Source of the DNA: Sorangium cellulosum So ce56
Lineage (GTDB): Bacteria; Myxococcota_A; Polyangia; Polyangiales; Polyangiaceae
DNA: 64,000 nt
Direction: 5' to 3'
Assembly (NCBI RefSeq): GCF_000067165.1
Contig: NC_010162.1
Coordinates: 12,946,501-13,010,500, forward strand
The stretch's first letter is position 1. Each line of letters begins with the position of its first letter. A model generated the notes under the pieces. That model searched no databases, was not told where the DNA came from, and saw only the letters and a list, made by a program, of their open reading frames with translations. This document shows positions 25,042-33,039 of this stretch, in pieces. A program made the position numbers and the translations under genes.

Positions 25042-26145
25042 CTACGGCGCGTCGCCGTACACCCTGCCGAGCTGCTTGTAGAGGAACCGCGCCGCGTGCT
25101 CTCCATAGGGCGTCTGCGCCGCGTACACGTCGGGCGAGGCGATCGGCGCGTGCGCCGCCAGCGCGCCGGGCCGCCCGAGCCGGGCGAGATCCTCGCCGAG
25201 CGCCTCCATCGAGGCATACCGGTTCTCCGGCCGCTTGCGCAGGCACTTCGCGATCACCGCCTCGAGCGCCCGCGACGCCGGGCTCTCACCCAGGTTGGGC
25301 GGCGGGGGCGGCGTGACGAGCTGGTTGGCCAGCACCACGGCCTCGTCCATGGCGGGCGCCAGGGCAGGGGAGGAGCTCCGCGCGACGCTGAAGGGGAGGC
25401 GGCCGGTGAACATCCGGTACATGAGCATGCCGAAGCCGTAGACGTCCGTGCGCCCGTCGGGAGGGTCGCTGACGGTCTGCTCCGGCGCCATGTACTCCAG
25501 GGTGCCGACGGTCACCCCGGCCTGCGTGAGCCCCGAGTGCTCGTACAGCTTCGCGAACCCGAAATCGACGACCTTGGCCGCCCAGGCGTCGCCCTTCTCC
25601 CCCACGAGGAACACGTTGGCGGGCTTCACGTCGCGGTGGACGATCCCCGCGCGGTGGGCCGCGCCGAGCCCGGCCGCGGCCTGCAGGAGGAAGGGCACGC
25701 CGGCCTCCGGGGAAAGCCGCTTCTCGCGCAGGAGCAGCGAGCTCAGCGACTCGCCGAAGAGGAACTCCAGCACGAGGTAAGGCGACCCTTCATGGAGGCC
25801 GATGTCGAGGACCTCGACGATGTTCGGGTGAACGACCGTGGCCGCGGCCTTGGCCTCCAGGAGGAACCGCGCCTTCACCTTGGGCTCGCGGCGGAACCTC
25901 GGCTCCAGCAGCTTCAGCGCGACGGGCGCGCCGCTCTTCGTGTCCTCCGCCAGGAACACCTGCGCCATGGCGCCGCTGCCGATCAGGCCCCGCACCCGGT
26001 ACCGCTCGGCGACGATCGCGCCCACGTGCTCGGTGGGCTGGGACCGGATCCGCCGGATGTCGTGGCTCGCGACCAGCTTCTCTCCGTCGTGCGGGCAGAA
26101 GCGGTGGTCATCCGCGTACCGCCGGTGGCAACGAGGGCACAGCAT
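25042..26145 (-). CDS. Ser/Thr protein kinase with N-terminal zinc ribbon
   Basis: A 367-residue cytosolic Hanks-type kinase. It begins with a short zinc-ribbon-like motif, CPRCHRRYADDHRFCPHDG (Cys 3, 6 and 17, His 19), then a kinase domain (about 48-315): glycine loop GSGAMAQVFLAED, catalytic Lys in VALKLLE, IVHRDVKPANVFL, VVDFGFAKL and YMAPEQ. All catalytic residues (Lys, HRD Asp, DFG Asp) are present. There is no membrane segment. ATG 26145 places the ribbon at the very N-terminus; the frame extends to 26190. Two short-gap genes follow on the same strand. The next gene upstream is a second kinase sharing the same ribbon type, suggesting duplication and perhaps a cascade. Confidence 0.9.
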   Translation of the reverse strand: MLCPRCHRRYADDHRFCPHDGEKLVASHDIRRIRSQPTEHVGAIVAERYRVRGLIGSGAMAQVFLAEDTKSGAPVALKLLEPRFRREPKVKARFLLEAKAAATVVHPNIVEVLDIGLHEGSPYLVLEFLFGESLSSLLLREKRLSPEAGVPFLLQAAAGLGAAHRAGIVHRDVKPANVFLVGEKGDAWAAKVVDFGFAKLYEHSGLTQAGVTVGTLEYMAPEQTVSDPPDGRTDVYGFGMLMYRMFTGRLPFSVARSSSPALAPAMDEAVVLANQLVTPPPPPNLGESPASRALEAVIAKCLRKRPENRYASMEALGEDLARLGRPGALAAHAPIASPDVYAAQTPYGEHAARFLYKQLGRVYGDAP

Positions 26146-26241
26146 GAGGTCCCGTCCTCGGGGATAGCCCTTCCGCCGCCCTTTTTGCAAGACCCGACGT
26201 GCGCGTCGTGATCGCGCCTCGCGAAGGCGCGCGCGGCGCGA

Positions 26242-28326
26242 TCACGACGCGCGGGACACGTCCGACGGCATCCGCGCTCTGGGCTCGTGGATCAGGACCG
26301 TCTCGGCGCTGGAGAGCTCCTCCATGTCGGGCGCGTCGCCTGACATGCGCCAGCCCGGGCTCCGCTTGGGCAGGCTGTCGAGCAGGCCGGCGAACGAGCT
26401 CACCCACTCCTCGACGTCCTGAGGCCGCTCGTCCGGCGACAGCGCGAGCGCCCGCGCGAAGGCGCGGTCGACGTCCGGCGGCGTCCCCGGGAGCAGCGAC
26501 GAGACGGGCGGCGGAGGGGCGCGCGAGAGGCTCGACAGGATGGTGGCGAGGTCCTCTCCGGCGGCGATGCGCCGTCCGGTGAGCGCCTGGTAAGCGACGG
26601 CCGCGAAGGAGTAGAGATCGCTGCGCGCGTCCACCGACCTGCCGCGCGCCTGTTCCGGGGCCATGTAGAGCGGAGTCCCCAGGAAGATGCCCGTCGAGGT
26701 CGCGCTCACGTCGGCGGAGAGCTCCTTGGCGATACCGAAGTCGAGGATCTTGACGTGAAAGTCGCCCGGCCCCGTCGACGGGATCAGGAAGATGTTCTCC
26801 GGCTTGACGTCGCGGTGCACGAGCCCCGCCGCGTGCGCAGCGCCGAGCGCCGAGGCACCCTCGCGCAGCAGCACCGCCACCTGGGCTGGCGTCCCGGGCC
26901 CGTGCGACTTCATGGCGTGAGCGAGGGTGAAGCCCTCCAGCCACTCCATCACGATGAAGAGCGTCCCGTCCTCGAGCTCGCCCGAGTCGTACACCTCGAC
27001 GACGGACGAATGATGGATTCGCGCGACGAGGCGCGCCTCTCTCGCGAACCGCTCGCGCACATCCTCGTTGTTGAAGTGCTCTGTCCTGATGGTCTTGATC
27101 GCGACCTCGCGCCCGAGCCGCTCGTCGTGGGCCTTGAACACCCTGCCCATGCCGCCCTCCGCGACGGCCCGGGTCAGGCGATACCGCCCTGCCACGCGAT
27201 AGGGGAACGGCCGCGGCCTGTTCAGCGCGGCGCCGTCATCGAGGCATCGCTCCACACGCTGATCGTAACAGCGCTGGCAGCTCGGGCATATTTGCAGGAT
27301 ATCGATTCCGCGGCGCACCATGTCTTCGAGCGTCGCTGCCCGCCGCTCCGCCGCGCTCGCGAGATCCTTGCGCAGCCGCGAGAGCTCGAGCGCGCTGCCG
27401 AGGTGGTGCGCGAACGAGCGGACGAGCCGTCGGGTCGTATCGCTCCACACGACGCCGCTGCCGACGATGACCAGCGCGCCGTGGACGTCGCCCGACATGC
27501 CGAGGACGGGGACCACGACCTCCGCGGATCTCGGAGAGGAGTGTTGCGTGAGCGCGGCGTGGCGCAGCGCGTCGACGTGCGGCGCCTCGGTGGTGGTCGC
27601 GGTGAGGCTGACCATCGCCTGCTCCTCGGCCTTCCACACCGCGACCTCGCGGGCGCCGATCGCCTCCGCGATCTGCGCCGCCGCGGCGGACGACCACCTC
27701 GCGAGGTCGTCGAGCGCCTGCGCCGAGGAGACGACGAGCTCCGCGAGCTTCTCCTGCTCCTCCGCGAGCTGGCGCGCGAAATACTGCACCGCTGCGTACG
27801 CGATGGCCGACACCGTGAGGAGGTTCATCGCGAAGAAGCCGGCGAGGAGGCTCGGAGGCGCCTCCGGCGCGACGCCGGAGAGGAGCGGGTCGGCAACGCC
27901 GGCGGCCATCACGAGCAGCGCGTACGCGATGAACCAGGGGATGGACGCCCGCGATCCGTGGAACAGCAGCAACGTCAGCGGAGCGAGGAGCGCCCACAGG
28001 ACGACGCCGCTCGATCCGACGAACCCTCCCCGGCTCGCGTGCATGAGAAACGGCAGGGCGAAGATGAGCAGCGCCTGACGGAAGCGGAACCCGGCAAATT
28101 TCTTCGTCCTGGCGAAGTGGGCGAGGCTCAGGCCGGTACACACCATGTAGCCGAGCGGGATCGCCGCCGAGCGGTGGTCCCCGGCTGCCCCATAGGCGAT
28201 CACCCAGACGGGGCACGCGCACGCCTTGAGCGCCGCGGTGAGCGTGAGGATCTTCTTGTGCTGGCGCACCTTCGGATCGTCGCCCGACTTCAGCCCCATC
28301 CGAGCGATGGCCTGGAAAAACTTCAT
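26242..28326 (-). CDS. Membrane Ser/Thr protein kinase with GAF-like region and zinc ribbon
   Basis: A 694-residue sensor kinase. Residues about 30-190 contain several hydrophobic segments (VLWALLAPLTLLLF, FIAYALLVMAAGV, FFAMNLLTVSAIAYAAVQYF). A soluble region about 205-340 (GAREVAVWKAEEQAMVSL, VVVPVLGMSGDVHGALVIVG) resembles a GAF sensor. At about 348-366 is a zinc-ribbon-like CPSCQRCYDQRVERCLDDG, then a Hanks kinase (about 380-640): AEGGMGRVFKAHD, VAIKTIR, LVHRDVKPENIFL, ILDFGIAKE and PLYMAPEQARG, catalytically intact. The tail is short and acidic. An internally sensed signal is inferred from the domain order. A 97-bp gap separates it from the ribbon kinase downstream. Confidence 0.88.
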   Translation of the reverse strand: MKFFQAIARMGLKSGDDPKVRQHKKILTLTAALKACACPVWVIAYGAAGDHRSAAIPLGYMVCTGLSLAHFARTKKFAGFRFRQALLIFALPFLMHASRGGFVGSSGVVLWALLAPLTLLLFHGSRASIPWFIAYALLVMAAGVADPLLSGVAPEAPPSLLAGFFAMNLLTVSAIAYAAVQYFARQLAEEQEKLAELVVSSAQALDDLARWSSAAAAQIAEAIGAREVAVWKAEEQAMVSLTATTTEAPHVDALRHAALTQHSSPRSAEVVVPVLGMSGDVHGALVIVGSGVVWSDTTRRLVRSFAHHLGSALELSRLRKDLASAAERRAATLEDMVRRGIDILQICPSCQRCYDQRVERCLDDGAALNRPRPFPYRVAGRYRLTRAVAEGGMGRVFKAHDERLGREVAIKTIRTEHFNNEDVRERFAREARLVARIHHSSVVEVYDSGELEDGTLFIVMEWLEGFTLAHAMKSHGPGTPAQVAVLLREGASALGAAHAAGLVHRDVKPENIFLIPSTGPGDFHVKILDFGIAKELSADVSATSTGIFLGTPLYMAPEQARGRSVDARSDLYSFAAVAYQALTGRRIAAGEDLATILSSLSRAPPPPVSSLLPGTPPDVDRAFARALALSPDERPQDVEEWVSSFAGLLDSLPKRSPGWRMSGDAPDMEELSSAETVLIHEPRARMPSDVSRAS

Positions 28327-28514
28327 TCTGGTCGATTGTACGACGCTGAGCAGGGTGGCCTCAAGCCGCGGTCAAGCATTCGGGGGCGCGATAGAGCCGA
28401 GCTGTAGATGTGGGCTCACTGACAGGGGGGCGGTCGCTCCGGCGTGCGCTGCGTGGAGACGAGCGACGGCCCGGTCTGCGCGCGCGCCGATCGACCGAAC
28501 CGACCATCATCTGC

Positions 28515-28569
28515 CACCTATCTCCCACCTATCTCCCATCTATCTCCCATCTATCTCCCATCTATCTGC
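28515..28569. repeat. Five 11-bp tandem repeats
   Basis: Units of CACCTATCTCC / CATCTATCTCC, 11 bp each, run head to tail at 28515, 28526, 28537, 28548 and 28559 (last unit imperfect). The array sits in the 235-bp gap between the membrane kinase and the coiled-coil gene and overlaps the last codons of the latter. Its 11-bp period and pyrimidine-rich make-up recall the 3 x 11-bp array at 7690-7722. Confidence 0.9.
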
Positions 28570-29401
28570 AGCACCGCTCGGGCCGCGTTCCTCCTCGCCC
28601 GCATTGCTGACACCACCAGCTCGTTTTGCCCGGCTGCTCGGATGTCTTCGGCGTCCTCGGCTTCACGGAGATTCCCGCGAGCTTTTCCGCCGCTTGCGGC
28701 GCCTTCTCGACAGGCTTGCGCGCCGTCGAGAGCTCCGCGCGCAGCACCCGCACCTCCAGCGCGAATGAGTCCCGCTCGGCGCGCGCCTGCCGGGCCTCCT
28801 CCAGCGCTGCCTGGCGCTCCGTTTCTGCGATAGCCTTCGCGCACTCCAGGGCGGCGTGCGCCGCGTGCTGCGCCTGCAGGGTCGCTTCGGCCTCACGCTG
28901 GGCTGCCTCGGCGTCGCGCTGGGCTGCGTGTTGCGCCTGCCGTGCCGCTTCGGCGTCGCGCTGGGCTGCGTGTTGCGCCTGCCGTGCCGCTTCGACTTCG
29001 CGCAGCGCGGCCTTGGCGTCGCGCTGGGCCGCGTGTTGCGCCTGCCGCGCCGCTTCGGCCTCATGCTGGGCTGCTTCGGCGTCGCGCTGGGCCGCGCGTT
29101 GCGCCTGCCGCGCCGCTTCGGCCTCATGCTGGGCTGCTTCGGCGTCGCGCTGGGCCGCGCTTTGGGCCAGCCGCGCCGCTTCGGTCTCGCGCTGCGTCGT
29201 GTCCTGCGCATGGCGAGCGGCCTCCGCGCCGCGGCGCACGGCCTCGCGCTCCCGCGCCGACTCGGCCTGAGCCGCTTCCCCTGCTGCGAGCGCGCGCCGC
29301 GTGTCCTCGAGAGCCCTCCGTAGCTGCCGTCGCCCCCGCTCGGCGACGAGCGCCGTCACGAGCAGCGCCACCAGCGCCAGGAGTGTCAGCCCCGCCGTCA
29401 T
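28562..29401 (-). CDS. Membrane-anchored coiled-coil repeat protein
   Basis: A 279-residue protein starting with one membrane helix (MTAGLTLLALVALLVTALVA) followed by basic residues, then a long Ala/Gln/Glu/Arg coiled coil (about 30-220). The coiled coil contains 21-residue units of the type AQRDAEAAQHEAEAARQAQHA (three heptads), about four full copies plus one 14-residue copy. The C-terminus ends with Cys-rich WWCQQCGRGGTRPERCCR, a possible metal site. ATG 29401 overlaps the stop of a small upstream frame (ATGA). Function unknown: such proteins act as scaffolds or spacers. The same AQRDAEA module appears in the tail of the Uma2 protein at 60416. Confidence 0.65.
   Translation of the reverse strand: MTAGLTLLALVALLVTALVAERGRRQLRRALEDTRRALAAGEAAQAESAREREAVRRGAEAARHAQDTTQRETEAARLAQSAAQRDAEAAQHEAEAARQAQRAAQRDAEAAQHEAEAARQAQHAAQRDAKAALREVEAARQAQHAAQRDAEAARQAQHAAQRDAEAAQREAEATLQAQHAAHAALECAKAIAETERQAALEEARQARAERDSFALEVRVLRAELSTARKPVEKAPQAAEKLAGISVKPRTPKTSEQPGKTSWWCQQCGRGGTRPERCCR
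28855..29180 (-). repeat. 63-bp coding repeats (21-residue coiled-coil units)
   Basis: Imperfect tandem 63-bp units plus one 42-bp unit encode AQRDAEA-type triple heptads. The 42-bp copy equals loss of one heptad, keeping coiled-coil phase. Confidence 0.75.
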
Positions 29402-29502
29402 CCGTCCGCCTGCAAGCGTCCGCGCTTCGCGAGCAAGAACGCGCGGTTCTCCGCGGTCAGGTGCCCACGGAACAGGGAGGGGAGCTCGTCGTAAGGGGTC
29501 AC
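29398..29502 (-). CDS. Possible small protein coupled to the coiled-coil gene
   Basis: A 34-codon frame from GTG 29502 (VTPYDELPSLFRGHLTAENR...) whose TGA overlaps the ATG of the coiled-coil gene in an ATGA arrangement. The overlap and the ordinary amino-acid make-up (aromatic, acidic and basic mix, unlike the Arg/Ala shadow frames) suggest translation. A longer frame begins at ATG 29586. No family is recognised and the ribosome binding site is weak. Confidence 0.35.
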   Translation of the reverse strand: MTPYDELPSLFRGHLTAENRAFLLAKRGRLQADG

Positions 29503-29677
29503 AACGCACCCGCGCCAGCGAAGACAATCAGCGCCGCCTCTCGAGGGCAGCGATGTCCTTGTCGCACACCGCTCGCTGGACGCCAATGGCCTCTGGGCCC
29601 GTCGCCGCGCTGCGGCTCCGCGGGCCCCCTGTGGTAGTCTCGGCCCGACCGCCGGCCCTGAACCAAGAGGATGCGCG

Positions 29678-31636
29678 ATGCCCTACTCCCAGGCGAAGAC
29701 GATCCTCGCCCTCCATAGCCCCCTCGGCCCCGACGCCCTCGCCCTCGTCAGGATCCATGGCGAGGAGCGGCTGTCTGGCCTGTTCCGGTTCGAGCTCGAC
29801 CTCCTGTCCGAGGAGCGGGCCATCGATTTTGCTTCCATCGTCGGCCAGGGCATCACCGCGGTCATTCGCCTCTCCAGCGGCGGCGAGCGCACGATCCACG
29901 GCGTCGTCACGCGCTTCCGTCAGGCCGGGCGTGTCCACGTGGACGGCGGCCAGCCGAGGACCGCCTATCGCGCCGAGATCCACCCCTGGCTCTGGTTTCT
30001 GACCAGGACCACCGACTCCCGCATCTTCCAGGACAGATCGGTGCCCGATATCGTGAAGCAGATCTTCGATGATCTCGGCTTCTCCGATTACAAGGACGAG
30101 CTGACCGGCTCGTACGCTCCTCGCGAGGTGTGTGTCCAGTACCAGGAGACCGCGTTTCAGTTCATCTCGCGGCTGCTGGAGGAGGAGGGCATCTATTACT
30201 ATTTCCAGCACGAGGACGGAAAGCACACCCTCGTCCTCGGCGACGACAGCGCGGGCAACCCGCGCTGCCCCGATCTCGGCGACGTGCGTTACGTGGGCGC
30301 CGCCGATACCTCGACGCGCGATGAGGACGCGATGACCGTCTGCGAGCTCATCGGAGAGGTCGTCGCGGGGTCGTATGCGGCGACCGATTACAACTTCAAG
30401 GCGCCCAGCACCTCGCTGCTCAGCCAGGCGAGCGGCGGCGGGGCGAAGCTCGCGCTCTTCGAGTATCCCGGCGGCTACGCCGACAAGAGCGCCGGCGACG
30501 CGATCGCCACGCGTCGCATCGAGGCGGAGGAGGGCGTGGCCCGGCGCCTCGTCGGCAGCTCGTTCTGCCGCGCGTTCACGGCCGGCCATGCGTTCCAGCT
30601 CGTCCAGCACGAGCGCTCCGACGTGAACGGCGAGTACCTGCTGCTCGCCGTCACGCACTCGGCCGACAACGACGAGTACCAGAACTCCTTCGAGGCGATG
30701 CCCATGCAGAGCCCCTTTCGCCCCGCGCGCGTGACGCCGAGGCCCATCATCGCGGGGGCTCAGACGGCCGTCGTCGTCGGCAAGAGCGGCGAGGAGATAT
30801 GGACCGACGAGTTCGGCCGCATCAAGGTGCAGTTTCACTGGGACCGGTACGGCAAGCGCGACGAGAACAGCTCCTGCTGGATCCGCGTCGCCCAGTCCTG
30901 GGCCGGCAAGGGGTGGGGGAGCTGGTACTTGCCGCGCGTCGGCCAGGAGGTCGTGGTCAGCTTCCTCGGCGGCGATCCCGACCGGCCGCTCTGCACCGGG
31001 TCGGTGTACAACGCGGACCAGACGGTCCCCTACGCGCTTCCCGGCGAGCAGACGAAGAGCACGCTCCTGTCCCGGTCGTCGAAGGGGGGCAGCGCGGGCA
31101 ACGAGCTCCGCTTCGAGGACAAGAAGGACAGCGAGGAGCTCTTCATGCACGCCCAGAAGGACATGGTCGTCGACGTGGAGAACGACTGGACGATCGGCGT
31201 CAAGCACGACCAGTCGATCACCATCGATAACGATCAGACGCTGGCGGTGGGCGGAGACCAGACCATCAGCGTGGAGAAGAGCCGCACGGTGACGATCGAC
31301 AAGGGGGACGACCTGCTGACGGTGGGGAAGGGCAACCGCACGATCGACGTGTCGAAGGGCAACGAGTCGCACGCGGTCAAGGGGACGCGGGACCTGACGG
31401 TCGAGGGGCACGAGACCCACACCAACAAGGCCAACTTCACCCAGGAGGTGAAGGGCAATCACGTCCTCAAGGTGAAGGGGAACCTGGTCATCGAGGCCAA
31501 GACGGTGACCATCAAGAGCGAGCAGGCGATGACGCTCAAGGCTGGGAAGGCGCTGAAGGGCGAGGCCGGCGCGGATCTCACGTTGAAGGGCGACGGGAAG
31601 GTCGCGATCAAGGGCAGCGAGGTGAAGAACAACTGA
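29678..31636 (+). CDS. vgrG: Type VI secretion spike protein VgrG (TssI)
   Basis: VgrG trimers form the spike that, with a PAAR tip, is pushed into target cells by the T6SS tube. The 652-residue protein has the phage gp27-like part (LVRIHGEERLSGLFRFELDL; VCVQYQETAFQFISRLLEEE; GIYYYFQHEDG), the gp5-like OB domain (about 385-460: EFGRIKVQFHWDRYGKRDE; WGSWYLPRVGQEVVVSFLGG) and a gp5-type beta-helix needle of short repeats (DQSITIDNDQTLAVGGDQTI). It stops after the needle (VKNN), so there is no C-terminal effector domain: cargo must be carried non-covalently or by a separate PAAR protein, as encoded at 36052. ATG 29678 follows CAAGAGG. The TIGR02270 gene follows within 43 bp. Confidence 0.95.
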   Translation: MPYSQAKTILALHSPLGPDALALVRIHGEERLSGLFRFELDLLSEERAIDFASIVGQGITAVIRLSSGGERTIHGVVTRFRQAGRVHVDGGQPRTAYRAEIHPWLWFLTRTTDSRIFQDRSVPDIVKQIFDDLGFSDYKDELTGSYAPREVCVQYQETAFQFISRLLEEEGIYYYFQHEDGKHTLVLGDDSAGNPRCPDLGDVRYVGAADTSTRDEDAMTVCELIGEVVAGSYAATDYNFKAPSTSLLSQASGGGAKLALFEYPGGYADKSAGDAIATRRIEAEEGVARRLVGSSFCRAFTAGHAFQLVQHERSDVNGEYLLLAVTHSADNDEYQNSFEAMPMQSPFRPARVTPRPIIAGAQTAVVVGKSGEEIWTDEFGRIKVQFHWDRYGKRDENSSCWIRVAQSWAGKGWGSWYLPRVGQEVVVSFLGGDPDRPLCTGSVYNADQTVPYALPGEQTKSTLLSRSSKGGSAGNELRFEDKKDSEELFMHAQKDMVVDVENDWTIGVKHDQSITIDNDQTLAVGGDQTISVEKSRTVTIDKGDDLLTVGKGNRTIDVSKGNESHAVKGTRDLTVEGHETHTNKANFTQEVKGNHVLKVKGNLVIEAKTVTIKSEQAMTLKAGKALKGEAGADLTLKGDGKVAIKGSEVKNN

Positions 31637-31679
31637 CGTCCGCCCGGGCGTGGGCGAGCGCGTCGCGAAAGGAGCGCCC

Positions 31680-32921
31680 TTGTCGATCACCGAGGATGAG
31701 GTCTTCGCGCAGGCGGTGGACAACGCAGGATTTCTGTGGAGCCAGCGAGACGGGGCGGCGCGCGATCCGCGGTACGACCTGAAGGGCCTGGCGGAGGTCG
31801 ACGGGCGGCTCGCGGCGCAGCTCGATCTGCTCGCGCGAGGCGGGCGCGCGGCGTGGGACGGCTGCGCGGCCGCGGCCGAGGAAGGGGGGGCGGGCGAGGT
31901 GTTCGCGGCGCTCTCGCTCGCGCTCGCGCGGCGGGATCAGGGGGACATCGCGGCGCTCATCGCGCGGGGGATCGATGCGCCGGCGGTTGCGCGCGGGGTC
32001 GTGTCGGCGCTCGGGTGGGCGGCGCCGGAGCTCGTGAAGGACGTGCTGCCAGCGCTGCTCGGCGCGAAGGCAGAGCCGGCGCTCCGGACCATCGGCATCG
32101 CCGCGAGCGCGGTGCGGCGGCGGGATCCGGGGCCGGCGCTCAAGGAGGCGCTCTCCGCAGAGGACGCGCGGCTGCGGGCCAGGGCGCTCAAAGCGCTCGG
32201 GGAGCTCGGGTACGTGGAGGGGCTCGACGATGCGCGGCGGGCGCTCTCGGCCGAGGACGAGGCGGTGCGGTTCTGGGCGGCGTGGTCGGCGGCGCTGCTC
32301 GGGGAGGCGCGGGGCGTCGATGTGCTGCTCGAGATCGCTGCGGGTGGCGGAGCGCTCGCGGAGCGCGCGGCGGGCGTGGCGTTGCGGCGGCTCGGTCCGC
32401 ACGCGGGGGCGAGATGGCTGAGGGGGCTCGGTGAATCGCCGGGGACGGCGCGGGCGGCGATCGCGGGGGTGGGGGCGCTCGGGGATCCGGCGCACGTGCC
32501 GTGGCTCATCGAACGGATGAGCGCGCCCAGGCTGGCTCGCCTGGCGGGCGGGGCGCTGTCGTTGATCACGGGCGTGGAGTTGGTGAGAGAGGAGCTCGAA
32601 GGGCCCGAGCTGGAGGAGGCCGGGCCGAGCGACGACCCGGAGGACGAGGACGTGGGGCCCGATCCGGACGACGGGCTCCTGTGGCCCGACGCGGCGGCCG
32701 TGGGGCGGTGGTGGGCGCGGCGGCGAGGGGACTTCGCGGCGGGGAAGAGGCATCTCTGGGGGAGGGGGGTCGATCTGGAGGGGCTCAACGAGGTGCTGCG
32801 GCGCGGGAGCCAACCGGCGAGGGCGGCGGCGGCGATCGAGCGGTGCTTCTTGAGGCCGCGGCTGGGGGTGTTCGAGGTGCGTGCGCGGGGGGAGGCGCAG
32901 CGGGCGGAGCTCGGCGTGTAG
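31680..32921 (+). CDS. TIGR02270-family HEAT-like repeat protein, T6SS-associated
   Basis: A 413-residue protein matching TIGR02270, a family usually found beside vgrG in T6SS loci, function unknown. After a SITEDEVFAQAVDNAGFLWS start it consists of about ten alpha-helical HEAT-like repeats (for example LRARALKALGELGYVEGLDD, FWAAWSAALLGEARGVDVLL), then an acidic segment (DDPEDEDVGPDPDD) and a C-terminal part WARRRGDFAAGKRHLWGRG. The start is TTG 31680 behind AAAGGAG at 6 bases; GTG 31650 is an in-frame alternative. It probably acts as a chaperone or adaptor for VgrG-linked cargo (inference from context). Confidence 0.8.
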   Translation: MSITEDEVFAQAVDNAGFLWSQRDGAARDPRYDLKGLAEVDGRLAAQLDLLARGGRAAWDGCAAAAEEGGAGEVFAALSLALARRDQGDIAALIARGIDAPAVARGVVSALGWAAPELVKDVLPALLGAKAEPALRTIGIAASAVRRRDPGPALKEALSAEDARLRARALKALGELGYVEGLDDARRALSAEDEAVRFWAAWSAALLGEARGVDVLLEIAAGGGALAERAAGVALRRLGPHAGARWLRGLGESPGTARAAIAGVGALGDPAHVPWLIERMSAPRLARLAGGALSLITGVELVREELEGPELEEAGPSDDPEDEDVGPDPDDGLLWPDAAAVGRWWARRRGDFAAGKRHLWGRGVDLEGLNEVLRRGSQPARAAAAIERCFLRPRLGVFEVRARGEAQRAELGV

Positions 32922-33039
32922 AGGTAGAGCGCGGCGCGCAGGGGATGAGCGTGCCAGGCCGGCCGCGCGCGCGGCGCGCTCGTGGCCTGCGTGCGGCCGG
33001 GCCTTGCGGCCGGGCGGGGGCGGGACGCAAGCTCCGCGC

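Noticed and set aside
28856..29323. Plus-strand frames over the coiled-coil gene that are also repetitive.
   Set aside because: They mirror the coiled-coil heptads; the minus frame has a membrane anchor, correct heptad phase and a plausible start.
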